Assembly (NCBI GenBank): GCA_018881555.1
Contig: JACAXG010000007.1
Coordinates: 13,807,235-13,871,234 of the forward strand
DNA: 64,000 nt
Direction of reading: 5' to 3'
Source: Amblyornis subalaris
Taxonomy: Eukaryota > Chordata > Aves > Passeriformes > Ptilonorhynchidae
The position numbers and the translations under genes were made by a program. The notes beneath the pieces are model-generated. The model worked only from the letters and a program-made list of their open reading frames with translations, was not told the origin of the DNA and ran no database searches. The stretch's first letter is position 1. Each line of letters starts with the position of its first letter. Of the stretch, positions 13,880-25,640 are shown piece by piece.

Positions 13880-13924
13880 CTGGCCCTTCTAGGACCTTTT
13901 TAGATGTCCTTTAGCAGTGATGGT
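13880..13924 (-). other. Splice-like pair, non-coding
   Basis: Read on the minus strand, a pyrimidine-rich tract ending in AG (complement of 13925-13926) precedes 45 bases that end in CAG before a perfect gtaagt donor (complement of 13874-13879). All three frames contain stops, so if real it would be an exon of a non-coding RNA or an untranslated exon. It may equally be chance. Confidence 0.15.
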
Positions 13925-14179
13925 CTAAAGGGACATGAAGCAGGTTAAGCTGTTTACAGAGTTGTGCTGGGGGTCATAGTCTTGTGGGCGTGGCAAGGTA
14001 GCGAGGGCAACATGAAATGATTAGGAGTCTCAGCCCTGCTCGGATGAGCTCCCTGTCCTTTCCAGGGTTGAGGAGCAGGAGCCAGCTACTTTACAGCCAC
14101 TGTCACCACCTGTAGCTGCCTTCCTCTTGGAAGCTTCTGAAGAGAGGCAGGTGATGTTGCCATGTCATCCCTGTATTCT

Positions 14180-14480
14180 GATTTCTGTGGAATCGCACTA
14201 TGTTTCCACCACGAGCAATTGGCAGAGTATTTCCTCTTGATTGTTGTTAATTGTCTGACTTTAACAAGGATTTTAATGAAGGATTGTGAGTAGAATTAAG
14301 GTCTCCTAATACCACTTTTATTTGAATTTATTACAATAATTGCCATGTGATTAATAAAATGTTAGTGCATTCATTAAAAATCACTGCTCTGCTATCATGC
14401 AGTGTGGTAGTTAAACACAGTAAATGCTTCTAATTAGTTAGTAATTGAATAACATGCATTNATTTTTATTATATCACCCA
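14180..14480. promoter_or_regulatory. Possible conserved non-coding block
   Basis: A stretch of balanced, non-repetitive AT-rich sequence dense in homeodomain-type cores: taatta at 14431, taattg at 14442, gattaata near 14349, cattaa near 14371, and an atgcat palindrome at 14454. The texture resembles vertebrate conserved enhancers, but conservation cannot be seen from one sequence. No open frame or repeat explains it. Confidence 0.25.
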
Positions 14481-17349
14481 TAGGATGTTTAATAGTATAG
14501 TTGGTCATTAACTGCTGTGAAATATATGGGAAGGGTTAAGTTATATAATTATCATAATTCAGGCATTTTATGGGAAAAACTTCGACNAACTGTTTCAAAC
14601 ACAGAAAATTCTCCTCCACTCTACTCGACCTATCTTAAAAGTATTTCAGGAAAGCCTCTCCTAAAATTAAATTAGAAAGCTAATTATTTTGTAAATGATA
14701 ATCACTTTGGCTGTGTGTAAATATTTTGTTGTTAAAAATTGAATCTTGCTTTTAAAACTTGGGTTTAAAGCTGGGTAAAGCTACAAAAAATATGGCATGG
14801 TTTCATATTGTACAGGCATATGGGGATATTTGTGTGCAAGCATGTTGCGCACACTGAAGCGAGATGCACACAGTGGGAAGTATGTAACAACTTACACAGC
14901 AATTTTTTTTTTCCTCTCCTATGGCCAGGTGTATTTTTGAACCACTGATATCCTCCTGGTTTTATACAAATTTATCAAAATTCCAAACTATCACTTTTTT
15001 GCTGTGTAGTTATATAAACAGGATTGGAGGATGAGTTTGTCATGGGTAGAATGCCATCTGTTGATAATGCAACAGTCAACANTTTACTATAAAGAACTTT
15101 TCTATAACAACGTCATTATTTTTTGTGTGTCTCTCATCTCTTCCCCCCTTCCCTAGGCTAGTTTGCTTTTTATTGCGTGTGTAATTTAAAAGAAGTTCAG
15201 TTTATCAAATTTTATTAAGCTTTTGGGTCCAGAAGGAGCACANAGAAGCAGGGAATGCTGGGGTTTTCTTTACAGGGGCATTGTTTTTTATCCAAAGACT
15301 TAAAATTTGTTGTATTAATTATAAGAGGAGGTTTATAATGTGATCATATCAATATCATAATAGTAGCAGGAAAAAAATCTTTTTTGATTTTTTGTCTTTT
15401 CACCTTTTCCATTACCTAACACATGAAAGAAAAAATCAGGACAGCTGGTCTCTGTGAGAATCCCGAGTTATCAGTTTCCAGTTTGGTGATACATCAGNGG
15501 AATTCTATTTCACTATCTCTGATTTTTCACAAGGAAATATTTTAAGAATATTTTAAAAAGACAAATATTAACACCAAAAGAAAAAAAAAAGAACAAGAAG
15601 AAAGGAATAACTTCATAGGTATTATGATACGTTCTTGATTTGAAAAGGGGAGTAAAAGTAGCATCAAGACCAAAGAAAGGAATTGATTTTGAATTACTTA
15701 TTTAATAAAAAAGAAAGGTGCTTGGTTGGAAGGAACCTGTCGACATGCTGAGTGTCAGTTGTATGGGAGAGGGATATCTTCCAAGAGTCTTTTAAACTCA
15801 CCGTGAGGCCGGGTCCAGCTTTACATCTGAAATAAATGTTAGCAGGCAAACAAGCAAAAAGTCGGTTCTGAAGAACATCCTGCAGCTTCTGGCACCATTT
15901 GTTGGCAAATCTGTAGTTTTTAAAGAGCCTTTTTTCCATCTGCAGTCTCTTGCTTAGTGGCTGACAAAATCTAATCACTGCTTCCAAATCCCACAGGTAA
16001 TTTCTAAGATCTAAAGGTCATCTNATGGATTGTTTGTTCTTGTTATTTACAATCCTCCATTTCTTTGTGTTTACTATTGAGATGTAGTCAATTCAGTGGC
16101 TGGTGTCATTAAAGACCATTTCCTTCAGAACTGGGAGTCTGAGATACAGGTATGAGATCTCACTTCCAGCAGAGCCATGATTTCAGAAAAGGTGTGTTTC
16201 TTCTTGGCCATAAAGGAGTACTGAGAAATTGATCGAAAAACTCCAAACAAATGAACAGACANACCACAGATCTGATGATGGGAGAATCTTAACACTCTCC
16301 TACTTTTTAAGAAAGTTAAAGTTTTTTAAAGATGCTTTTAAAATATTTCTCTTTATGTTAACATTTCTTCAAAGTGGTTTGTGAAAATACTGTTGTGGAC
16401 CTCTACAGAATATTTAATGAGAAAATTACACATACACCCCCAGTTCTCTTTTGTTTATGGCCAATTTTAATTGCTGAGATTAATTGGTTTTTTTCCTTTG
16501 TTCTCATCCCAATTCACTTCTGGAAGGTTTTTCTTTCTCTTGCAGTGCATTTAATTGGAATATAAGGGTATATGAAGGTAAAAACTTAGCTGACAAACTT
16601 TTCTTCAAGTGTTTCCAAGTAGGGCACATTGCAGAAGTGTGGGTTGTGGAGTTTTGCTTTTTTATTTTACTTTTTTTTTTTGTTACAGCCTTCTATATCA
16701 TATTCTTTGTACAGTCTCCACCTATTTTGCAAGAACTAATTATTTGAAAGTTTAAAGACTGCTGCTGCCAAATGGTCTCACAGTTAGTGACCGGGTATAG
16801 AAATGAAACAGAACACTGAACCTTGGGGATTCACCTGGCCTCCTTTGCAAGCCAGGTTGGTTCCCACAGTGTTGAATAACAATTAAAGGAGTTCAAGTTT
16901 GAAAGTGACTCTTCAGATGTCAAACTACAAAGCAAGTTTCAGTTTCTTGGCATAGAAAAAGAAAGAAAATAATGCAAAAAAGGAAAAGCAGAGCAAAAAC
17001 ATTAGTACATGGGGTGATGTTTGAAAGTTTTCAGCACTATATGCAAGATGTTTGCTTATTATTTAAGAGACATGTTAGTTGTTAATACTTGTTTGTTATA
17101 GTTTCCCTAGGGCCATGATCATACAATCATGTGTGTGCCTGCATAACTTCATACCTGCCAGAAGGGGTCCAAGATGAGAACCTCNTTTTTGCCTTTGTAA
17201 ACATACAATATGTGTGTTTTCTTATTAAACACAAAATGGCATTTATGCATCAGCGTAATGAATGCAAGTGTCTCCTCTTATCTTCAATNGAAGGATCTCA
17301 AACCATTCTTATATCCCTGGCTAATCAATCTGTAAAATTCAGAGATTTG

Positions 17350-17386
17350 TATCATTAAATACCAAGGATTTAACCAAGGATTTAAT
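17350..17386. repeat. Short tandem duplication
   Basis: A roughly 12-base unit (accaaggattta) occurs twice back to back in this stretch. It is a small local duplication with no other visible meaning. Confidence 0.6.
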
Positions 17387-17819
17387 TACTGTCTACAGTA
17401 GTCCATTGACATACACTTGGTGTGAAATCTCATGTGAGATCTAGGAGACCATAAGGGAGATCCATAAAAGGCACAAAAAGCTTCTTTGGACATCAAAGTG
17501 CAAGGTTTATCCGGAAAAACTTGGTTAGTNGTTGATATTTTCTGAGTGGGGGTGTACATATAAGATATTGTGGGATAGTTGCAGTTGAGGTACCTGGTGC
17601 TAATCTCATTCTTATTCTTCTTCTTCATGCTCCACGTATTTGGCATTGTTTTTCAGCCACTGAAATGCTGAAAATGCTGAAATGTTCTTGCAGCATTTTT
17701 CACATTCTTCTGCTATCTCTTCTGGGAAATGAATCTAGCCCCCAGGATTCAAGAAACCAAGTATCTGTGCACCTTTCTGCTTGAGGAGCTGAGACCGCGC
17801 ATCACCTACTTGAAGATTT

Positions 17820-17901
17820 CCCTGCTTGCTGCAGGAGGGTCAGACGAGATGACTGTAAAAGGTCCCTCCTGACCCAAACTNTTCTNTCATTCTGTGATTC
17901 C
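17820..17901 (+). mobile_element. CR1 LINE, 3'-end fragment
   Basis: The stretch matches the 3' untranslated end of avian CR1: a ctgcaggaggg...agatga segment, then aaaggtccctcctgaccc, then the terminal cattctgtgattc repeat instead of poly-A. Only about the last 80 bases are present, as is usual for 5'-truncated CR1 copies. Orientation is plus. Two N bases fall inside it, at positions that often vary between CR1 copies. Confidence 0.85.
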
Positions 17902-20900
17902 GTCACTGCAGCCATTGAGACACTGGGAGAAGAAATGGGAGATGTGGCCTATGCTTTAATGCATTTCAGGTGTACNGAGCAGCCATTGGAGCAGGGTCAG
18001 GAGCTCTTGTCTCTCTGCACAGTGCATCTGCAGTGTTCCTGGTCTCTGAAAAGTCAAATAGCTTCAGTAGGGAAGACTAAGGCTTCCCCCTCCACAATAG
18101 GGAGCAGCTTGCTAATTTGACTACCCTGCTAGGAAAATCGAATCTCCTGAGTCTGAACAGGGAAATCACGGTTTTCTCACATTCTGGGTGCGCATTCTAG
18201 CAACTTAAATTTTGGTTATGAGTTCTTAGGGCTCAGGCTAATGCCTCCCTGTTTCTGCTGGAGGAAACTTTTTATTCAGCACCCNGCCTTTTGTGGATTC
18301 CATCCTGATCTGTGTCCTATCATCCTCAACAAAAAGCCTGTATGCTTACCGTGTTAGATTGCTGGCAAATACATGCATCCTCAAAGGCCTTTTGAGCACT
18401 GCTGTGATCTCTGATTTTAGTGGGAGCAAAGTACTTAAACATTTTCAGAAGTGAGGCCGTGTTACATGAAAGGTGAGATTAATTTCAAAGAGCTGAGCTT
18501 GTCTGTCCTGTGCAGCCTAAATGCAGCTTCCAGTCTATCCAAACAATCTAGAGACATTCTCCAACATGTTCTCCTTGACCTAGGATGTGACATTCCTCTT
18601 TTCTTTACCCTTGCTTTTCTCTAGTTATTAAGACTCTAGATCTCCCATTGTTTGTAAACCTATTAAAGGGTGAAATAATTTGTTGTGAGTATAATGAAAT
18701 TTTAGTCCAGACTGGATTCAAAGTGTGTGAAGTTTGAGAAACAGTTTTTATAGTTTAATCTAATATATTTTCTTATGTATTTCAATTTAAGTTCTGGAAA
18801 CACTAATTGAATGAGGTGTTCATTCCAGGATTGGAGACATTTAGGATTGGGCCAGCACTGTATGTGGGGTGAATAAGGTTGTTGCACATACTGCTGAGGC
18901 CAAAATTGTTTTTAAGCACTGCATGTTTTCCACTTTGTTCTTCTGCTCTTTTTAAATGTTCAGAACTTTTCCTAATGTGTTTAGACATAAAAGTTCAACN
19001 TACAGGCAGGAGAGATAGTCAGCCTTGAGAGAGCTGCCACAAGGAGCTGAGAAGGTTTCCCTGAAAAAAGCTGGCTCATAAGTAGTCCAATGTCCAAAGT
19101 GAGAAATCTACTTTTAAGATTTTGGTGGAGAGGGGTGTGAAGCTATGCTCATTCATAAGTAGTTTTCCATATGCACGGAAAAATTATATGGGATATTCTA
19201 CACTAATATGTTCCTAGAATGCTGTGATTATCTGCTATTAAAATAAGTAGACCTTATTTTAAAGTGAGCAAGCACTTCCACCAAGAAGAGTTTTTAACTA
19301 TACAACTTNGAGAGATCTTTTCTACCTGACTGCAGTAATCTTGGCTGATGTTTGTCTGTGCACCTGCATTGCTCTGTTCCTGTGTCTCCACTTCAAAAAA
19401 AGAAAGGACATTATTTTGAAACAGGCTGTTACTATCAGTGATAGGCACCATTGATGCACACCCTGTTCGTTGCCTTTGAAAAAAGAGATTTAAGTCTAAT
19501 GTAACTCTTTACTGCATCATGCATAGTTCATTGGACAATATTAATTGCTCACAATTCCAGAAAGCTTTTGACTTCCATCTAGTGCGTTATATGGTATTGG
19601 CCGCAGGCCAGACACTGTCAACTCAACAACAAACTGTTGTCAAACCCTCAGTATAGAAGAGGTCAAAACTTGCAAGCTGAAAGGTTTCTTAAATGAAATA
19701 AATTCAGGGATAAAGAAGTCCAGGATAGGTATCTTATTCAGTGAAAAGTTCTTACCATCCTGATTATCTTCTAGCTCTAGACAGGGCAACAGAAATTGAC
19801 CCAGATGTCTTTAAAAGAAGTCAGAGCTAAACAAAAATATTCCTTAATCTGTTTAATCCCAAATCATGAGGTAAAGTGTGTATTTTTTTTATTTCTTGCT
19901 GCAATTTCCAAAGTAAATGCTAATTAGAAGGCACTTAGAGATCCTGGCTCAGTCAGCAGATGCCAGGGGACAAGCACACACATCAAGTGCATTATACATT
20001 TCTCACAGCATGATATCTTTAGTGTGATACAATAAGTAACAATTTAAAACCTCAACACACATCTGGTTTCTAGGGAGATCTGCTGAAGAGGATCACAGCC
20101 TTCTTCAGCAGTGCTATGATAGGGTATGCAGAAAAGCAATGAAAATACTTTAATTTTAAGATTTCATACTGTGATGGCCCTTAAGTACTTCTGGGTAATG
20201 GGACTGGGGCGTTGTCTGGTGCTCCACAAATGCAGTTCTGTGTTTGAAGTACATCATTGTGCAATTTGTACATAACTAGGAGATAAAATAGAGGGATAAA
20301 CAGGGACGTCAAAGCTGAACTTGATTTCGGGAAAATATTTCCTAGTATTTTGTGCCACACTTTTTCTGATGTTTTTTTCTTTTANTTTTTTTTATTTATT
20401 CCCTTAAGAGTTTGCATTTTAAATGAAAAATGGTCAGGCTGGAGTACAGGCTATGGCACTGAATTTCAAAGCAAGTATAAGTATATAAGCTATGAGTGCT
20501 GATTTAATAAACCATTAGCCTATTCATCTTGTAAACATCTTTGGAGAAAACTAATGAACTCATTCTGGACAAAATTGCTCAGTGACAGAACATTGCTGTT
20601 GAACATCAGCAGATAATTCGGCNCTCTGAGGCTGTGTCTACTCTGCAGGACAGATGCCTGCTGCTGTGCCACCCCTGTCCCCATTTGCCTGAGTGGAGAA
20701 CTTCTTGCAATGATTTGTAGCTCTCTTTCAGCCTGTGTGCCCTGCTTTCTTCCCATGGGAATGAGCTGTGAGACAGATGGTGTGTTCCCAATCCTGTCCT
20801 CCAAGGCCAGGAACTTATATGTGCTTCAGGGCCAAAAAAACCCTCCCTGCTTTTCATATTGTCTAGAGAGAAAGGGCATAAGAGCTTATGTGGCTGAGCA

Positions 20901-21681
20901 AAAGAAGCNTATTTGAATCCCTCCTGGTTTTGTACAGTAGCTGTAGTGCTGTTTTATAGTCTGTATTTTTAACNGTGGTTGGATTGTTCACTTTTATACC
21001 AAGAATATCAGTATAGTTATTTTAACAATTTATATCACAAAATGTCTGTGAATACAGAGACTTGTTACTCTTAAAAAACTATCAGGCCCTGCAAGATAAG
21101 AAGCAAGCTAACAATCAGGTCCATGCTANTTACAAGCAACAATATTTTGTATTTTTGTCTGTGTATTTTATTGGGAATTCCTCCGAAATTATATGTCATG
21201 TGGAAGATAAGCAGAATTTTATATAGTACATCAATTACAGGATTTATGAACAGGGGAGGGAGAGAGATGAAGAGAAGGAGAACTCCTGCTCAAGTGAGTA
21301 GTGATGCCATAGTGAATTTTGTATTGAAAGAAGTAGAGGAGACCAGAGAATAATGTTTAGCACGAAAGTTATTCATTATGCCACACGTTTTAATAGTTCC
21401 CAACTGTTACGCAGGTATAATTAATGGTAATAAGTGGCCAAATTTTATTTTAAGTTACTGTAGACAAATGTCCTACTTGAAGACAAATTCAAGGATCTCT
21501 TACGAAATAAATTCTGCATGACTTTATGGTAGTTTGAAAGTATTGGGCATAAATAAGGATAAAGGTCAATATGCTCAAAAGACAGTAGCTGAAGGGCGAA
21601 TGAGATTACCTTTGGGAGAATTCAGAGGCTGCTGTGTGAAAGATCTATGTAAATTAAGTATCCTCAGCATCTCTTGGGGGG

Positions 21682-21696
21682 AAAAAAAAAAAAAAA
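21682..21696. repeat. Poly-A run
   Basis: Fifteen consecutive A bases after a short G run. No retrotransposon or retrocopy was recognised upstream. Confidence 0.85.
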
Positions 21697-21889
21697 CCTA
21701 ACCAAACAGGTTGTCTAACCTTTCGATACCTAAATGTAGAGATTTTGGTCAGTGGTCAAAATCGTAGGACTCTACAGTTTCAGCTCTTTACTCATTGGTG
21801 CAATGGAATTCATTTAGGCAACAAGGANTAAAAGCAACTGCATATCCTGTGATTCGAACTTTTATTCAGACTTAATATTTTATTTAGCC

Positions 21890-22130
21890 TTCAGCTATGA
21901 TAACCACAGACATACCCTATGAAATGTTATTTGTGCCCATGGAGTACCATTAATTTTCTTTTAATCTTTCGCTGCCTCAGGAAACATTTCAATTGAATTT
22001 TGCTCTTCATGCAAGGAATCAAGAGCACCGAGAGCCATGCTAATTTCCTTTCATTTTCCCTTTATTTCCATATTTTTAATAGATTCATGACCCATGATGC
22101 TAATGCTGGAGCTATTGTAAGAACATGTTA
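21890..22130. promoter_or_regulatory. Possible conserved non-coding block with paired POU-like sites
   Basis: Two identical ATGCTAAT sequences, a known variant of the POU/octamer motif, lie at 22037-22044 and 22097-22104, exactly 60 bp apart. Caattg, attaat and mixed-composition sequence surround them. A strong pyrimidine tract plus cag ends at 21980, and the first gtaaga donor-like site is near 22116. In-frame stops precede that donor in every frame, so a coding exon is unlikely; a non-coding exon or enhancer would fit. Function is inferred from motif content only. Confidence 0.3.
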
Positions 22131-22254
22131 AATTAAAAATATGTATTTGTTGTGTCCATCTGCTAAATTCCCAATATCTTCCTAGAGATTATTGAATTTT
22201 CTTGTCATCAGGTCTCAGTTTCACAGTTTGGTCTAGTGACATTTTCCTGACTAG

Positions 22255-22465
22255 GCANTTTTGTCTTCTGTGCCCTTCCCATTGCTGCCACTCTTTCTTT
22301 TCCAGTTTTACTCATCTTCTCAGGCTTCCATAGATTCCTTACACTGTTCTCCCCATTTTTATTGGACAAGAACTACTGCTCCCCTTTTAAATTTATCAAA
22401 TTGTCTTAACCCTCTCTCCAGCTTTGCTCTCATTTTATTTTATTACTTTTGCCTTCACTCCAGGT
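22255..22465. repeat. Pyrimidine-rich low-complexity patch
   Basis: The plus strand is dominated by C and T (runs such as cttttccag, ttctcccc). This bias creates the open frame seen here, whose peptide is mostly S, F, L and P. It is read as low complexity, not a gene. Confidence 0.6.
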
Positions 22466-24334
22466 AGAGGAAACCTGTGCCATTGGCAGGAGCTTCCAGA
22501 AATGTGGGTGTTGTTCATGTGAGAGCTTGAGAGAGAGGGTATTTTACTCAATAGCAAATAGTGAACAACTCTTCATTTAATACCCTATTTCACACTTGCA
22601 TCTTCAGCATTCTGGTAGCATATTTCTCTCAGATGCATTGAAGCAGCTGTTTGACACAGAAAAATGCCACAGCAGAACTTGACAACTTTTTTTTTTAAGC
22701 AGACTTTGGATTGGTAATGATTATAAAATCAGGATCTCTGCTGAAATATAACACCTCTAGCAATCTCAACCCTAAGATACTGGTTCAGAATTAACTCAGA
22801 GGGAAGTGTACCATCTGTTGCTAAAACCTCACACTAAGTGCTCAAGCAATTTCTAGCTTAAAGGGAAAATGTGGACATGAACCTAGCTAATTAAGGGAAG
22901 CAAAGAGAGGGATGGAAGCAAAAACTTTAAAATAGCTTCTGGTCCTGTGCTTGTGCGTGGTGCTGTCTGACTGTAGACACAGCAGAGAGAATTGACACTG
23001 CAGAGAAAACAAACTGCACAGAAACTTCTGTCAAATGCCCAAAGTAAATNAATGGGAAGCAAATATTGTTTCTTTGCTATTTGATTTGGAATAACTGTAC
23101 TCTATTATGTAAAGCTTCTCCAGGCTTACTTACAATGTTTAAACTGTTACTGTTCCTTCAATGATTGATAATCAGGACTAATTTCTGTGCCAAAAANGTA
23201 TCTCCAGATAGCTAGTTTACTTCAAGGTTGCTCATCAGCCAAACCCAGCAAAAGAATCAAAATTTCTTGTTGGTGCTTCTTTACATGAATATCTTATTTT
23301 ATCTCCTAATTTTTTAATCGAATGGTTTAGGTGACCTAGAAAACACAACAAAATGTTCTGTTGAGTCTTGTTTTCAGTTCTGCGAAGAGGAAAAAAAAAA
23401 AGAACGTCAAAAAAGGCAAAAGAAGAGCTGGAGGCCTTGTCTGTTTGAAATGAAATACAGTGCTCCAGCTTGCTTGCCCATGCCATATCTTCAGATAATG
23501 CAATGATAAATCTCCCATAACTGTGGAACCTGGGTAAATGCAGATCTGACCTTTTGTTTACAGGGTATCAAGGGAAATCTTTATGAGACCACAGAAGTGA
23601 TTCAAAAGGTTTAGAAACATTATGAGATGGGAAAATGTGTCCCCTGTGGATAATTCTGACAGCAAAGACCTGACACTGTTTCTCAATGAGCAGTGCCCTT
23701 TCTGTAGAGCTTTGAACAAGCCATTTGGCAGTGATGTTTGAGAACCATTTTTAGTAATACAATTCGGGGAAAAAATTATCTTTGCTGTTATAATTAAGCA
23801 AGATTTTAATGTTATTAAAATATTGACATGAAAATATTTCCTGGATGTACAGATGTTGAGGCTGGTACAATGCAAGATAATATAGATAACATTTTTGGTT
23901 TTGGAAGAAAATTAGTCAGATTAGGCTTTTATACTTCCTCTAACTTCCACTGGTTATGATTGTTTGTCTGGTTATAATTTAAAGTGGGGACTTAAATCAG
24001 TTTGATTAAAAGTCCAGATTGTGTTTTGTTACATAAAATGAATCTATTGATTAAACAAATATGGAAAAAAAATGTTGTGATCAAGGAGGGAGCCATGCTG
24101 CTGAATTCCAGATTAAAGTCTGTCCTGCTGCCTGAAAGGAAGTACCTTAAAGAACAGAATAGCAACAGTAGGTTGGGACTCATTTTTTGGGTTAAACCGC
24201 CACTTCTGGTTTTGGTGTTGTTTTTTTTTTAAATTTAGATATCCTCTGTAGCCTGTGATTTGGTTTCTGTTCTGTAGAAAGGTACATGTTACGAATGCAT
24301 CCACTAATTATCCCTGTGTGACTAATTTGCTGCA

Positions 24335-24955
24335 ACTACTACCCGTGGTAGAAGAGTATCAGATTAGAGAATACTTAAGCAGACTGAAAATAGATAAACC
24401 CACGGGCTTTGATGCTATGGATCCACAGGTGCTAAATGAGGTGGTGGTGTCACTGTGAGGCCACTCCCGGGGATCTCTGAGTGGCCGTGGAAACTGGGAA
24501 ACGTGCCATCCTGCGAGTCAGCAATGTGCCATAGCCATGAAAAAGGATAGGATAATGCAATGAAGCCTTAGAAGTATTGACTAGGTCAATGCAGGGGATC
24601 CTTCTGATCTGCTCAGCACTGGTGAGGCCACACCTGTAGTGCTGGGACCAGTCCTGAGCTCCCCAGTGCAGGAGAGACACAGATGTACCGGGAAGTATCC
24701 GTTGAAGGGACTGGAGCATCTCGTATGAGGAAAGGCTGAGAGAGCTTGGAACTGTTTAGCCTGGAGAAGGCTCGAGTGGAATCTAAGATAGGTACCTGAA
24801 GGGAGACTGCATAGCCAGGCTTTTCAGGAGTGCCCAGTGGTAGGACCAGAGGCAATGGGCACGATGTGAAACACAGCAAGTTCCCTCTGAACATGTGGAA
24901 ATACTTTCTCTTGAATGTCGTGATCAGTGGGACAGACTGAGATAATCCGAGTAAT
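24335..24955 (+). mobile_element. CR1 LINE, internally deleted copy
   Basis: The first part (24335-24510) is from the start of the CR1 ORF2 reverse-transcriptase domain: the frame around 24345-24455 reads EYQIREYLSRLKIDKPTGFD, matching the CR1 pattern of a dipping helix followed by K-x-x-G-x-D, and the sequence then continues out of frame. Near 24515 it jumps to the far C-terminal part of ORF2: cagcaatgtgcc, ctggtgaggccacacctgta, the gaaaggctgagagagctt segment and the ggcaatgggcac segment. Full-length CR1 has several hundred more bases between these parts. The copy ends near 24955 without the usual 3' repeat. It carries frameshifts and stops and cannot be active. Antisense open frames across it (one of 144 codons at 24613-25047) are by-products. 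Confidence 0.92.
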
Positions 24956-25584
24956 AAAAATACCTGCAAAGCACCTGCATGTGCGGATTGAAGAAGAGAG
25001 CCAGGGGAGTGAGGTTGTGCAGTTTCCAAACCTGAGAATGCTGCCAAAAGTTGTAAGGAGTCACTGTTTTAGACAGCCTTTTGTATCTAAGTTTACTGTA
25101 TCCGAGAACTGCGTACATATGAATTTGTAACTGTACTGGCTAATACATGACAGATATAGATAGTTTTTGTCATGTGAATTATGCTGATCATACTTTCCTG
25201 CACTTAACTGTCCTTTTGCCATATTTAATTTATTAAGGTACAAATTAACCTGGTGCTTCATTGTTAAAAGAAAATATTTCTAGTAAATACCCAAACATTC
25301 AAATTTAGCATTGGAAGTATGCCATAACAATGACATAGTCAAGGTCACTTTAAAACCTGTCTGCAAAGAGCATCTAGGATTACATTTTGTGGTGGGGGGA
25401 AAAAAACTCACCAGGAATGAAGAGACTGCTCTTATGCCAATTCACACNTATTTAAGGTCTTCTAATGTTCTCATCAGTATGAAGAGACTCATTCTTGGTG
25501 GACTTANAACTGCAGAAATGCTCCACTCGGCAGTGCTGCAGGTGGACTTTCCTGTTGTTTCAGCTTGGTTCTTCTGGAACTGGA
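24956..25584. other. Unique DNA between two CR1 fragments
   Basis: No gene was recognised. It lies between the internally deleted CR1 and a later CR1 3' scrap, but the sequence itself does not match CR1 as far as I can tell. It may be an insertion splitting one old element, or unrelated DNA. Confidence 0.45.
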
Positions 25585-25640
25585 GAATGGTTGGACTNAA
25601 TGATCCAAGACGTCATTTCCAACCTTAACAATTCTGAGAA
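25585..25640 (+). mobile_element. CR1 LINE, 3'-end scrap
   Basis: The stretch gaatggttggact-n-aatgatccaag, followed by catttccaacctta and acaattctgagaa, matches the CR1 3' untranslated end (ggttggact, atgatct, ttccaacctt, attctgtga), with the last repeat unit decayed. Its upstream limit is uncertain. It may be the true 3' end of the copy at 24335-24955, separated by about 600 bp. Confidence 0.6.

Larger units (their letters stand above)
1958..17819. other. Long unique AT-rich stretch, no confirmed gene
   Basis: No known gene or interspersed repeat was recognised in about 16 kb. It holds short simple repeats: an aaac run near 2500, gttgttgttgttg at 5938-5951, ttta at 7968-7982, ta at 8040-8051, a tg/gtgcaca run at 9095-9130 and T runs near 6694 and 9028. 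It also holds weak splice-like blocks listed separately and one possible conserved non-coding block near 14.2 kb. The many open frames of 60-100 codons are on both strands, have biased low-complexity composition and are what AT-rich DNA gives by chance. Confidence 0.6.
17902..24334. other. Unique non-coding DNA
   Basis: No gene or interspersed repeat was recognised. It contains a 15-base poly-A at 21682-21696, a pyrimidine-rich patch at 22255-22465 and a possible conserved non-coding block at 21890-22130. The open frames here do not resemble known proteins and several overlap on both strands. Confidence 0.6.

Noticed and set aside
24613..25047. 144-codon minus-strand open frame, the longest in the window
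   Set aside because: It lies antisense across the CR1 fragment at 24335-24955 and its composition is a by-product of that sequence.
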